A stretch of DNA of 64,000 bases from NCBI GenBank assembly GCA_002733765.1, contig NVWU01000019.1, positions 29,690-93,689 on the forward strand, given 5' to 3'. Shown here one piece after another: positions 55,650 to 64,000 of the stretch. This DNA comes from Colwellia sp. Its GTDB lineage: Bacteria > Pseudomonadota > Gammaproteobacteria > Enterobacterales > Alteromonadaceae. The stretch's first letter is position 1. Each line of letters starts with the position of its first letter. The translations under genes were made by a program, and so were the position numbers. The notes under the pieces are model-generated. The model did no database searches, had not been told where the DNA came from, and was given only the letters and a program-made list of their open reading frames with translations.

Positions 55650-56444
55650 CACCCATGTTGAAATGGCTTCTGCCACCTAAGAATGAGCACCTTTAACTTA
55701 ACCTCGGGTGTTCATCTTGGGGGATACGTGGAGGTTTATTCGCTGGTTAATAATACCTTTTATCTCACTCAACTGACGCCAAAATCCTCTTATGCGTCTT
55801 AAAATAGTTAAAAATCACCACCGCATAATGCTTATCTAGCTATTGGGATTGAAAGCAATGATGTTATTGGATTTTTAGTGCATTTTAAAAGATCACTCAA
55901 TTAGTTAGTTTAATTGGTATTACTACCGCTATAGTCAAAGTCTAATTTTGTGTTGGGCGGCATACTTGAGCATAAAAACAGCTAAACCCTTCAGGCTGCC
56001 ACAATATTTACTTGCTATCCCATTGTTTAAATGAACTCTACACTATCGTTATTTTTTATCACTCTTTATCACTCTTTATTGCTAAAGATGAATGTAAATA
56101 ACGCCGATTTTTTATGAATATTACTCATCAATGTGCTTATTGATTAATTATTTTAAATTATTTTTAAGTTAAATCCTCTCAAAATTTGGATAACTTGCCT
56201 TGTCATAACACAGCGTAGTTTACGTTGATACTTCTTGAAATCGATTCAGATTGAAAATAGTTATCGAGTATTGGTTATTTATAACTTAACTAATGTCGAC
56301 ATTATTCTTGTCAATAGCGTCGTTTTTTTCAATTCGATGCAAAAATAAGCAGCGTTTCGTTTGGTTATTAGTTAAAAATTATTATTTTTGACTAATGTGC
56401 GAATTAAAATTTTGATAGATATTGTCTAATTTTAATTCGTTAAT
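55650..56444. other. Long intergenic region before betI
   Basis: About 800 bp without a gene. Features seen are the direct repeat TATCACTCTTTATCACTCTTT near 56056 and AT-rich DNA with many stops. The bet promoter elements lie just after it. Confidence 0.5.
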
Positions 56445-56458
56445 TTGATTTAAATCAA
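56445..56458. promoter_or_regulatory. FNR/Anr-type box upstream of betIBA
   Basis: TTGATTTAAATCAA, a perfect palindrome, sits 44 bp before the predicted -35 element of the betI promoter and 117 bp before the betI ATG. Confidence 0.6.
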
Positions 56459-56501
56459 ACTTTGATGGCAAAAAATATGAGTTTAGAACCAATTTGTAGG
56501 C

Positions 56502-56555
56502 TTGACAGTTCGTTTACTAAGTATTACTTTTATTGTTAATTGAACGTTCAATTAA
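56502..56555 (+). promoter_or_regulatory. betI promoter with BetI operator
   Basis: The -35 element TTGACA (56502-56507), a 17-bp spacer and TACTTT (56525-56530) form a promoter. Immediately after it lies the perfect 20-bp palindrome TTAATTGAACGTTCAATTAA (56536-56555), placed where it would overlap the transcription start. The TTGAACGTTCAA core fits TetR-type BetI operators. BetI would repress betIBA until choline is present. Confidence 0.8.
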
Positions 56556-56574
56556 GAAAAGAGAGGAAGTTAAT

Positions 56575-57186
56575 ATGCCGAAATTAGGTGTGAAACCGTT
56601 ACGCAGGCAACAGCTTATTGATGCCACGTTAAGATCTATTTCTGAGCGTGGTTTGCAAAATACTACCATAGTCTCTATTAGCAAAATTGCCGGTATGTCG
56701 TCGGGTATTATTAGCCATTATTTTGGTGGAAAAAAAGAGTTAATAGAGGCGACTGTTAGTTATTTACTCGATCAATTACAGCAATCTCTTTTAGAGCGTA
56801 TTACCGAAGAGAATCCACCTTCTCACATCAGGTTGCATTTAATTGTTGAAGCCAATTTTACCGAATTTCAGCGTTCTATACTGGCGACCAAAACCTGGTT
56901 AAGTTTTTGGGCTATGTCGATGCATGACCCTGCAATGGCGCGATTACAATCTATCAATAGCAATCGTCTTTATAGCAATTTACTTTTCTCTTTTAAAGAG
57001 TTGCTTGACGCTGAGTCTGCTGCTAACGCAGCCAAGCAAACGGCAGCGATGATTGATGGATTTTGGCTTAGAAGTGCTTTGAGTGAGAATTCTGAACAAG
57101 AGTTCATAGCAGCTGAACTGTTATGCAAAAAATTTATTAATGATGTTATTAAACAGGAGATATCGAATGCCTCTAATCAAATATAA
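56575..57186 (+). CDS. betI: TetR-family choline-responsive repressor
   Basis: Start at ATG 56575 after AGAGGAAG gives 203 residues, which begin [20 protein letters not shown] as usual for BetI. The helix-turn-helix covers [27 protein letters not shown] near 33-59. The C-terminal ligand domain includes [26 protein letters not shown] residues near 90-112. BetI represses bet genes and is relieved by choline. An upstream in-frame ATG at 56533 lies inside the operator and is unlikely. The gene overlaps betB by 20 bp. Confidence 0.93.
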   Translation: MPKLGVKPLRRQQLIDATLRSISERGLQNTTIVSISKIAGMSSGIISHYFGGKKELIEATVSYLLDQLQQSLLERITEENPPSHIRLHLIVEANFTEFQRSILATKTWLSFWAMSMHDPAMARLQSINSNRLYSNLLFSFKELLDAESAANAAKQTAAMIDGFWLRSALSENSEQEFIAAELLCKKFINDVIKQEISNASNQI

Positions 57187-58630
57187 AAATTATGTTGATG
57201 GTGCATATACAAACAATGGCACAGGGGAAACATTTGATGTTACTAACCCAGCAACGGGTCAGGTAATTTATCAGGTAGAAATTGCTGATGAACTGATAAA
57301 AAGTAAAGCTATCGAAAGCGCTAAGCGAGGATTTTCTGAGTGGTCTGCGATGAGCACGACCGAGCGCAGCCGAATATTATTAAAAGCTGTAGCTTTGCTA
57401 CGTGAAAGAAATGATGAGTTGGCAGAAATTGAAGTCTTGGATACGGGCAAACCGTGGCAAGAGGCTAGCGTTGTTGATGTGCAGTCTGGCGCCGATTCTA
57501 TTGAGTTTTTTGCAAGTATGGCTCCAGGCATTGAAGGTAATCAGCAACAAGTCGGCGCTGATTTTTATTATACACGCCGTGAGGCTCTCGGTATTTGTGC
57601 TGGTATTGGCGCATGGAATTATCCATTGCAAATTGCTTGTTGGAAGGCTGCCCCCGCTCTTGCTTGTGGTAATGCAATGATATTTAAACCATCAGAAGAA
57701 ACACCTTTAGGGGCGCTAAAACTGGCGGAAATTTTTAGTGAAGCAGGTTTACCTGATGGGGTATTTAACGTACTACAAGGAGCAGGGGATGTTGGTTCGT
57801 GGTTAAGCCATCATCCAGATATTGCTAAAGTTTCTTTTACTGGTGAAGTAGGTACGGGTAAGAAGGTAATGGCGGGTGCCGCGACCACTTTAAAAGATGT
57901 CACCATGGAACTTGGTGGAAAATCACCACTCATCATCTTTGATGACGCTGATGTTGATAACGCTGTATCAGCAGCCATGTTAGGTAATTTTTATACCCAA
58001 GGTGAAATTTGCACTAATGGCACGCGTGTTTTTGTGCAAAAAGAAATTTATCCAACCTTTATTGATAAATTAGTAGAGCGTACTAAAAACAATATTGTTG
58101 TTGGCGACCCAATGGCTCCTGAGACTAACTTTGGCGCACTGATTTCAGCCAAACATCAGCGCTTAGTACTCGATTATATCGACATTGGCGTTAAAGAGGG
58201 CGCGACCTTGTTACAGGGTGGCGCTGCGCTAACGCCAAAAAATTGTGCTTCTGGCTATTTTGTTGAACCCACCATATTTACCGATTGTCATGATGACATG
58301 AGGATTTGCCGGGAAGAGATATTTGGTCCGGTAATGTCGGTGTTGGTCTTTGATGATGAAGAGGAAGTGATTAAGCGCGCTAATGCGACGGAATTTGGCT
58401 TAGCAGCGGGAGTATTCACCCAAGATATCAGTCGCGCGCATCGGGTTATTCATCAAATGCAGGCTGGCATTTGTTGGATTAATAGTTACGGTCTTTCACC
58501 GGTCGAAATGCCTGTTGGTGGCTATAAACAATCGGGTATTGGCCGAGAAAATGGCTTGGCGACATTAAATCACTATACCCAAATTAAAGCGGTATATATT
58601 GGCTTAGAACCACTTGAAAGTCCCTTTTAA
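57167..58630 (+). CDS. betB: Betaine aldehyde dehydrogenase
   Basis: The start at ATG 57167 ([18 protein letters not shown]) follows CAGGAGA and lies inside the end of betI. The 487-residue protein has the ALDH catalytic glutamate in [13 protein letters not shown] near 250 and the nucleophile cysteine in [13 protein letters not shown] near 286. The NAD fold includes [13 protein letters not shown]. It oxidises betaine aldehyde to glycine betaine with NAD(P). Gene order betI-betB-betA is that of classical bet operons. Confidence 0.96.
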   Translation: MPLIKYKNYVDGAYTNNGTGETFDVTNPATGQVIYQVEIADELIKSKAIESAKRGFSEWSAMSTTERSRILLKAVALLRERNDELAEIEVLDTGKPWQEASVVDVQSGADSIEFFASMAPGIEGNQQQVGADFYYTRREALGICAGIGAWNYPLQIACWKAAPALACGNAMIFKPSEETPLGALKLAEIFSEAGLPDGVFNVLQGAGDVGSWLSHHPDIAKVSFTGEVGTGKKVMAGAATTLKDVTMELGGKSPLIIFDDADVDNAVSAAMLGNFYTQGEICTNGTRVFVQKEIYPTFIDKLVERTKNNIVVGDPMAPETNFGALISAKHQRLVLDYIDIGVKEGATLLQGGAALTPKNCASGYFVEPTIFTDCHDDMRICREEIFGPVMSVLVFDDEEEVIKRANATEFGLAAGVFTQDISRAHRVIHQMQAGICWINSYGLSPVEMPVGGYKQSGIGRENGLATLNHYTQIKAVYIGLEPLESPF

Positions 58631-58667
58631 ACTTAGTCCTATTTGATCTTACTTGGTTATAAAACTT

Positions 58668-60353
58668 ATGAAAACACATCTATATGATTACATTATCGTT
58701 GGGGCGGGCTCTGCTGGCTGTGTATTGGCTAATCGCTTGTCTGAAGACGGTAACTCAACGGTACTGTTGTTAGAGACTGGCGGCAGTGATAAAAGTATTT
58801 TTATCCAGATGCCCACAGCCTTATCTATTCCGATGAATACCAGTAAATATGCTTGGCAATTTGAAACTGAGCCAGAGCCTTTCATTGATAATCGACGTAT
58901 GCATTGCCCACGAGGCAAGGTTTTGGGTGGGTCTTCGTCTATTAATGGCATGGTGTATGTACGTGGTCATGCCCGAGATTTCGATGAATGGCAGCAGCAT
59001 GGCGCTGACAATTGGGATTATGCCCATTGCTTGCCTTACTTTAAGAAGGCTGAAACGTGGGCTTTTGGCGGCGATGAATATCGCGGCAACGACGGACCAT
59101 TAGGCGTTAATAACGGCAACAAAATGGCTAATCCACTGTATAAAGCTTTTGTTAATGCGGGAGTTGATGCGGGTTATTTCCCTACAGAGGACTATAACGG
59201 TAGTCAACAAGAAGGCTTTGGAGCCATGCACATGACGGTTAAAAATGGCGTGCGCTGTTCTACCTCCAACGCCTATTTGCGCCCAGCAATGAAGCGTAAA
59301 AATTTAACCGTGATCACCCATGCTCTAGTACATAAGGTGTTGCTCGAAAATAAAACTGCTGTTGGTATTCGCTATGAACGCAAAGGGCAGATTGTTGATG
59401 TTCATGTGAACAAAGAAGTTATTTTATCTGCGGGTTCTATTGGCTCGCCGCATTTATTGCAACTATCAGGCATAGGTGCAAAGAACGTATTAACCGAAGC
59501 TGGCATTGATACATTACATGATTTACCCGGTGTAGGCCAAAACTTACAGGATCATCTGGAATTCTATTTTCAATTCAAATGTAATAAACCAGTTTCTCTG
59601 AATGGCAAATTGGGCTTGTGGAACAAGTTTTTGATCGGCACCCGCTGGATCTTATTCAAAGACGGTTTAGGCGCAACCAACCATTTCGAATCTTGTGGAT
59701 TTATTCGCTCTAAAGAGAGTGTTGAATGGCCAGATCTACAGTATCACTTCTTACCTGCGGCAATGCGTTACGACGGTACAGAAGCTTTTAAAGGCGATGG
59801 TTTTCAAGTCCATATCGGCCATAACAAACCTAAGAGTCGTGGCAGTGTCAATGTTGTGTCTAATGATCCTAAGACAGCGCCTAAAATTAGTTTTAACTAT
59901 CTTGAACATGAAGAAGATCGGGCTGGGTTTAGAGCTTGCGTGCGTTTAACTCGAGAGATTATTCATCAACCCGCACTTGATCAGTACCGTGGTGAAGAAA
60001 TTCAACCAGGCGCTCATATTCAGACCGATGAAGAAATTGATGCTTTTGTACGATCATCAGTAGAGAGCGCCTATCACCCATCATGTTCATGCAAAATGGG
60101 TGTCGATGATTTGGCTGTGGTTGATCCGCAAACCAGAGTCCGAGGTATTAAAGGCTTACGTGTTGTTGACTCATCAATTTTTCCAACCATCCCAAATGGA
60201 AATTTAAACGCGCCAACTATCATGGTAGCGGAGCGTGCTGCCGATATTATTCGCGGCTTGGATACGCTAGCCCCGTCGAATGTAAAAGTAGACGTTACAC
60301 CAAACTGGCAAGCGCAGCAACGTCCTAAGGAGGCAAAACGAAAGATAACTTAG
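58668..60353 (+). CDS. betA: Choline dehydrogenase
   Basis: Start at ATG 58668 gives 561 residues, beginning [20 protein letters not shown], the GMC FAD-binding motif. The GMC signature [20 protein letters not shown] lies near 85. The catalytic histidine region is [12 protein letters not shown] near 470, and the end carries [17 protein letters not shown]. It oxidises choline to betaine aldehyde, linked to the respiratory chain at the membrane. It lies 37 bp after betB. The C-terminal extension [17 protein letters not shown] is common in BetA. Confidence 0.96.
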   Translation: MKTHLYDYIIVGAGSAGCVLANRLSEDGNSTVLLLETGGSDKSIFIQMPTALSIPMNTSKYAWQFETEPEPFIDNRRMHCPRGKVLGGSSSINGMVYVRGHARDFDEWQQHGADNWDYAHCLPYFKKAETWAFGGDEYRGNDGPLGVNNGNKMANPLYKAFVNAGVDAGYFPTEDYNGSQQEGFGAMHMTVKNGVRCSTSNAYLRPAMKRKNLTVITHALVHKVLLENKTAVGIRYERKGQIVDVHVNKEVILSAGSIGSPHLLQLSGIGAKNVLTEAGIDTLHDLPGVGQNLQDHLEFYFQFKCNKPVSLNGKLGLWNKFLIGTRWILFKDGLGATNHFESCGFIRSKESVEWPDLQYHFLPAAMRYDGTEAFKGDGFQVHIGHNKPKSRGSVNVVSNDPKTAPKISFNYLEHEEDRAGFRACVRLTREIIHQPALDQYRGEEIQPGAHIQTDEEIDAFVRSSVESAYHPSCSCKMGVDDLAVVDPQTRVRGIKGLRVVDSSIFPTIPNGNLNAPTIMVAERAADIIRGLDTLAPSNVKVDVTPNWQAQQRPKEAKRKIT

Positions 60354-60386
60354 CCATCTAAAGCATATAAAAACTTTAACATTAAT

Positions 60387-60410
60387 TAAAACTAAAACTA
60401 AAACTAAAAC
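60387..60410 (+). repeat. Four tandem copies of TAAAAC
   Basis: A 6-bp unit is repeated four times without change in the betA-transporter spacer, 25 bp before a small leader frame. Such a tract could change length by slippage and alter the spacing of downstream signals. No operator function is known. Confidence 0.7.
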
Positions 60411-60434
60411 GAAGTAATAGTTAAGGAGAAAAGT

Positions 60435-60479
60435 ATGAATTATTTAAATCAGCAACTCAGTAGGGAGCAATTATTATGA
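60435..60479 (+). CDS. 14-residue leader peptide frame coupled to the choline transporter-like gene
   Basis: ATG 60435 follows AAGGAG with ideal spacing. It encodes MNYLNQQLSREQLL and stops at TGA 60477-60479, which overlaps the transporter ATG (ATGA). The strong ribosome site and the stop-start overlap suggest that translation of the small frame couples to the transporter. It could also be a relic of a longer N-terminus. No conservation data were available. Confidence 0.5.
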   Translation: MNYLNQQLSREQLL

Positions 60480-61693
60480 CAGCTTGGCTAACAGCAGGGT
60501 TGATATTTACCTTTGTTGCCATCGTATTTATTTTAATACGCTGGGGCAATGTAAAATGTACTGGGGTGACTCCAGTACACACCTTCACTTTTATCGCCAT
60601 TCTTTTCACTTCAGGACTTGACGTGGGACTTATTATGTTTCCATTGACCGAGTTCGCTGGCTATGCCGATTTAGCGGCCAGTCCGGAATATGGCTTTACC
60701 AATCCACTTGCCATTGAGTTCGGCTTCTGGGCCTTCCTCATTTGGGGCTTCTATTTCCTCACTTGTTTCTACTTTTGTGTGATAGAGCCACGAGTTAAGT
60801 TTTTTGAGATACCATTGATTAAGTTTATCAATAACTTCGTGATTATTGGTACTTGTGCCTTTACCGCCTACTTACTGTTAACCAATTTACCTTGGTATAT
60901 GCCGCAGCTGGGCGATGGTGAAACGCTGGTTACTAGCTTCTATTTAATTGTATTTGCGGTGATCTGTGCCTCTGTTTATTCAAGCACTCACATTCGTTAC
61001 GTGCGTTTCTTAAGTTTGGCAACTACCTGGGCATTTTTAGGCTTAATTGTCGTGATGTGGGCTGGTGCATTTATGGGAGAAGGTTCAAATGTTGGTGAAT
61101 TTGTTTCGACCATAAGCTTACTTGGAGGTTATTTCGGTAACCTGGATAAATTTGTGCTGCCGCTCAATGATTATCATGAATTTTACCTTTACTGGTGGTT
61201 TGCCTGGAGCATTATGATTGGTCAGTTTACCTCGCGTTTTGTCGGCGGTTTGCGTACTTATCAAGTGTTGGCTGCGATGTTAGTGATTCCGTCACTACCG
61301 ATAGCTGCTTGGTTTGCCGTGCTGTACTACTACAGCGTCAATAGTATTGACACCAGCGGGTTTTATAACTTAGCCATGGCCATCGTCGGCATCACCTTTG
61401 TTATCAATTCACTTGATTCTTTGGTTCGTTTATATACTGACAACATTGGGATGACTGTGAAGAAACTAGGGACAGCAAAATATCTTGTCGGCAATATTGT
61501 TGTGCTGAGTTTATTAACGCTACTATTTAAACTGGATTTCTTACAAATACAATGGGTTGGAGCTGTAGTCATTGGACTGTTCTTTAGCTGTTTTGGCTAT
61601 ATTTTAGTCAAGAAGTTCAAGGCGGTAAAAGCAATAGATTGTTCGTCATCAGCTAATCAAGTTGACTTTCATAGAATTGACTTAGTCGATTAA
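60476..61693 (+). CDS. Short BCCT-like transporter, probable choline uptake
   Basis: The 405-residue protein is markedly shorter than standard BCCT transporters (about 500 or more) but keeps family hallmarks. Near residue 235-260, EFYLYWWFAWSIMIGQFTSRFVGGLRT aligns with the WWxxWxPFVGxFxARxSxGRT block. TSGLDVGLIMFPLTEF near 45 resembles the GMGIGLxFWxxAEP segment. About ten helices are predicted. The motif FWAFLIWGFYFLTCFYFCVIEPR shows a helix where full-length members carry the HWG segment. It sits downstream of betA, so choline is the likely substrate. An adjacent 14-codon frame overlaps its start. Confidence 0.78.
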   Translation: MTAWLTAGLIFTFVAIVFILIRWGNVKCTGVTPVHTFTFIAILFTSGLDVGLIMFPLTEFAGYADLAASPEYGFTNPLAIEFGFWAFLIWGFYFLTCFYFCVIEPRVKFFEIPLIKFINNFVIIGTCAFTAYLLLTNLPWYMPQLGDGETLVTSFYLIVFAVICASVYSSTHIRYVRFLSLATTWAFLGLIVVMWAGAFMGEGSNVGEFVSTISLLGGYFGNLDKFVLPLNDYHEFYLYWWFAWSIMIGQFTSRFVGGLRTYQVLAAMLVIPSLPIAAWFAVLYYYSVNSIDTSGFYNLAMAIVGITFVINSLDSLVRLYTDNIGMTVKKLGTAKYLVGNIVVLSLLTLLFKLDFLQIQWVGAVVIGLFFSCFGYILVKKFKAVKAIDCSSSANQVDFHRIDLVD

Positions 61694-61733
61694 TTTATAA
61701 AATAAAAACTAAAAATTATTACAGGAATTTACA

Positions 61734-62444
61734 ATGAATAAAAAATTAAGCTCATTAGTTGCTACTTGTTTATTAGCCACAGGTGGTGCGCATGCCGATG
61801 TCTCATCAACGGTAAAACTTGCTTCGGATTACACCTTTAACGGGGTCAGTCAAACGAGTAATGACCCAGCTTTACAAGCAAGTGTAGACTATGCAGGAGA
61901 GGGTGGTTTCTATCTGGGGACTTGGGCGAGTAATGTGGATTTTGGTGGAAGTGATGATACCAATGTTGAATGGGATTTTTATATTGGTAACTATTGGCAA
62001 CTGAACGAAAAAATCGGTTTAGACGCTGGCGTAGCTTATTACACCTACCATGGTGATGATGGCTCAAGTGATTATGCGTACGGTGAGGCATATACCAAGT
62101 TTGGCTATAACTCATCTATGGGTGATACCGAGTTAAACTTTTGGTATGCCTGGGATTACTTTGGTACCGGTGCAGGTCATTATATTCTGATGGCCGCCCA
62201 CACCTTTACAGTAAGTGAGGGTCATAATATCCGCGTAAGTGCCGATCGTTCAACGTCAGACGATGTGAGTAAGTGGGGTTGGGGTAATAATTTTGATGAG
62301 AAATCATATAATCATTACCGTATCGAATACATGACCAGTTTCAGTGGATTTGACTTTAACCTAGCGGCAGAAGATACCAGTATGGATTGGGAAACATCAG
62401 ATCGTCGGGTTGTATTCTCGGTGTCAAAAACATTTGGCTTTTAA
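61734..62444 (+). CDS. TorF-family putative outer-membrane porin
   Basis: The 236-residue precursor has a signal peptide (MNKKLSSLVATCLLATGGAHA, cleavage before DVSST) and then the family motif VKLASDYTFNGVSQTSNDPALQ near 29-50. Beta-strand repeats follow (GFYLGTWASNVDFG, GNYWQLNEKIGLDAG) with a terminal aromatic FGF. It matches the TorF putative porin (gcw_chp) group, which is often linked to transporters. It follows the choline transporter-like gene by 40 bp and may share its transcript, giving outer-membrane passage for choline. A terminator follows. Confidence 0.85.
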   Translation: MNKKLSSLVATCLLATGGAHADVSSTVKLASDYTFNGVSQTSNDPALQASVDYAGEGGFYLGTWASNVDFGGSDDTNVEWDFYIGNYWQLNEKIGLDAGVAYYTYHGDDGSSDYAYGEAYTKFGYNSSMGDTELNFWYAWDYFGTGAGHYILMAAHTFTVSEGHNIRVSADRSTSDDVSKWGWGNNFDEKSYNHYRIEYMTSFSGFDFNLAAEDTSMDWETSDRRVVFSVSKTFGF

Positions 62445-62466
62445 ATTGCTCTAGTACAAAAATAAG

Positions 62467-62505
62467 TAAACCCCTTTGATTTAGGCGAGGGGGTTTATCT
62501 TTTAG
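62467..62505 (+). terminator. Terminator of the bet-porin transcription unit
   Basis: AAACCCC / GGGGTTT with a 15-nt loop, followed by ATCTTTT, lies 24 bp after the TorF-like stop. The stem is only 7 bp, so efficiency is uncertain. Confidence 0.65.
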
Positions 62506-62543
62506 TCGTATAGAGGTAGCCAATTAGTACAATGCAAACGAAG

Positions 62544-62600
62544 TGATTACGACAAGAGCCATAATCATTATCGCTATGATGGAATCATAGCCTGAGCGAT
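62544..62600 (+). pseudogene. TorF-like porin fragment
   Basis: The plus-strand frame reads DYDKSHNHYRYDGIIA then stop. This parallels the C-terminal DEKSYNHYRIEYMTSF of the intact TorF-like gene, 250 bp upstream. It looks like the remains of a duplicated porin copy. The fragment is too short to be sure. Confidence 0.4.
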
Positions 62601-62622
62601 TCCCACGAATAGAAGTCAATAA

Positions 62623-62831
62623 TCAACAATAGGCTCCTTAATTAAAAGTTTTAATGTACCCTTAGATTTATTAATTACCCCAGTATTAGCCGTTGATGGC
62701 GCTATTATTTTATTAGGCATAGTGAAAACCGCCATGATTGATGAAGAAAATGCACAGCGGAGGCAAAAAATCATGTTATTTATAGGCATTGATATTTTTA
62801 TACTTATCGCATTATTTTGCTATAAAAAATA
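62623..62831 (+). other. Short open frame with two hydrophobic segments, uncertain
   Basis: An open frame of 69 codons with no ATG in its first half encodes two hydrophobic stretches (LLITPVLAVDGAIILLGIV and MLFIGIDIFILIALF) separated by a charged hinge. It may be the end of a lost membrane protein, or a small protein starting at a non-ATG codon. No ribosome site and no family match are evident. Confidence 0.25.
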
Positions 62832-63111
62832 GTAAATAAAGATATAGCCGCTGAGTATATTGATTGTCCATTTATAAACACTGTTTTTACTAGATTATGA
62901 GAAGTTCATCGAGGATTCAATGACGTTAGTGGTTACTCTCTAATTAGTTCTAAATAAATTTCAGCTTGCTGTTAGTCTAGTTCAATGTGACGAGAGACTG
63001 GGGGAAATTGAAAATGACTAGTATAGCAACTAGCCATTTAATCTGAGCAATTAAAGCCACCATGCAAATGTAGGTGGATTTAATGTTCGGCGTAAATCAA
63101 TAAGTTATCGA

Positions 63112-64000
63112 TTAAAAATAATAGCCGATATTGATGTTTAGTCGCTTATTCCAATCATCAGAATTACCCGCTAGAGTACCACCGATAAATGGTTGATTTT
63201 GAGCAACAATATAATCAATATAAGCGTAAACGCCACCAGCACTAATCGCAACACCCGTTACATTCATTGTCGTATCTTTTATTCCGCCTGATTTATCAGT
63301 GACTAAATTGTAATCGTTATAGAAAGTTAGGTTGGTGATAGGTCCGAAAGACACAGCCTTATCGTAAGATAAGTTAAGGTTATACAACGAAGCTTCAGCT
63401 GGAATTGAGTCATAGAATGCCCAAGCGCCTACAGCGACAAAGTCAGAGCCGTTATCTAGATCATATTCATAATCTGAATACTGGAACATAATACCGATGT
63501 TATCAATCTTGCTCTTTACATGAAAAGCGTATGCGGTGTGGTCGCCTACAGAGCCGACACCTGAGCCACCTTCGAGATCACCTACTAGTAATGATACGCC
63601 CACTTCCGTATTAGAGAAGAAATTATAAGAATATCTCAAGTTTAGGGTATTACTTTCGCCTATTTGTTGACTAGGGGCATCGTAAATACCTTCACCACCA
63701 TCAAAATCGCGGATGCCAACTACATCATAGGAATAGCGATGGGTTGTGTCACCTGAATAACCATCAACACCACCTTTTTCGTCATTTAAAAAATACGCAA
63801 CACGGATATCATGTTTGTCATACTTACCGATAAACGATAAACCAGAATCATAGTCATCTTCGATACCTGCATAATAACCAGAGCTAAAGAAGAAGTTGTT
63901 GGAATTATAGTTTAGGTTACCAAAAGGAACTTGAGTAATACCAACTTGTCCTTCCCAATTGTCGCTGAACTGGTAGCCAACATAGGCGTGGTGAACCACA
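63112..64000 (-). CDS. Outer-membrane porin of the O/P (phosphate-selective) type, C-terminal part
   Basis: The minus-strand frame runs from the window edge to a stop at 63112 and lacks its N-terminus and signal peptide, so the first visible methionine is not the real start. The 295 residues show alternating beta-strands, the family segment AYVGYQFSDNWEGQVGITQVPFG near the start, and a C-terminal NKRLNINIGYYF ending in phenylalanine as in outer-membrane barrels. It resembles OprO/OprP-type porins of marine gammaproteobacteria. Substrate is unknown. Confidence 0.75.
   Translation of the reverse strand, partial: VVHHAYVGYQFSDNWEGQVGITQVPFGNLNYNSNNFFFSSGYYAGIEDDYDSGLSFIGKYDKHDIRVAYFLNDEKGGVDGYSGDTTHRYSYDVVGIRDFDGGEGIYDAPSQQIGESNTLNLRYSYNFFSNTEVGVSLLVGDLEGGSGVGSVGDHTAYAFHVKSKIDNIGIMFQYSDYEYDLDNGSDFVAVGAWAFYDSIPAEASLYNLNLSYDKAVSFGPITNLTFYNDYNLVTDKSGGIKDTTMNVTGVAISAGGVYAYIDYIVAQNQPFIGGTLAGNSDDWNKRLNINIGYYF

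Larger units (their letters stand above)
62506..63111. other. Convergent spacer with small relics
   Basis: A roughly 600-bp region between the rightward TorF-like gene and the leftward O/P-type porin gene. It holds a TorF-like coding scrap (62544-62600) and an open frame of about 66 codons without a clear start (62623-62831). No complete gene was seen. Confidence 0.55.

Noticed and set aside
1..64000. tRNA, rRNA, CRISPR arrays, prophage genes, integrase or attachment sites
   Set aside because: None seen on reading both strands; the mobile content is limited to IS elements and relics.

Overview
The window is an A+T-rich chromosomal segment of a marine gammaproteobacterium, most likely an Alteromonadales member close to Colwellia or Thalassotalea. 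That placement is inference from base composition, gene style and the glycine-betaine gene set. It holds two catabolic regions separated near 21-22 kb. No rRNA, tRNA or CRISPR array was seen.

Region 1 (about 1-21.6 kb) is a CoA-thioester degradation region. It carries an edge-truncated acyl-CoA ligase, an acyl-CoA dehydrogenase (ACAD), a PimC/PimD-like heteromeric ACAD pair, a DcaP-type dicarboxylate porin, a polytopic transporter and glutaryl-CoA dehydrogenase. Behind a MarR regulator lies a BadH / BadI / AliB-like / AliA-like set. Read together these fit alicyclic acid degradation: cyclohexanecarboxylate is activated, dehydrogenated, hydrated and oxidised to 2-ketocyclohexanecarboxyl-CoA, BadI opens the ring to pimeloyl-CoA, and beta-oxidation via glutaryl-CoA follows. 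No BadK-like hydratase is in the window. The region is scarred: an intact ISAs1-family IS sits inside a dead oxidoreductase gene whose 3' end is cut by a decayed IS200-type element. A second IS200-type relic, a deleted ACAD copy, a truncated SDR and a deleted acyl-CoA ligase are also present. A LysR/isomerase divergent pair and a TauE/SafE permease close the region.

Region 2 (about 22.7-62.4 kb) encodes an apparently complete choline-to-CO2 route. A BCCT-like transporter and BetA/BetB (BetI-controlled) would take choline to glycine betaine. GbcA/GbcB make dimethylglycine, DgcA/DgcB with a dedicated ETF make sarcosine, and SoxBDAG make glycine plus methylene-THF. GlyA and PurU then give serine and formate, and the NAD-dependent FdsGBA(C)D complex oxidises formate to CO2. 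A second BCCT transporter, the AraC-type regulator GbdR, an M19-type dipeptidase-like protein, a small V4R-like protein and a large unknown membrane protein complete the set. The right end has a TorF-type porin and the 3' part of an O/P-type porin.

Two regulatory patterns stand out. A 17-bp palindrome (RTTCCGC-N3-GCGGAAY) recurs at the promoters of the ligase/pim/porin/glutaryl-CoA block. A perfect FNR/Anr-type box (TTGAT-N4-ATCAA) occurs once in each of four promoter regions of the betaine block: gbcA/gbcB, BCCT transporter, gbdR/fds, and betIBA.
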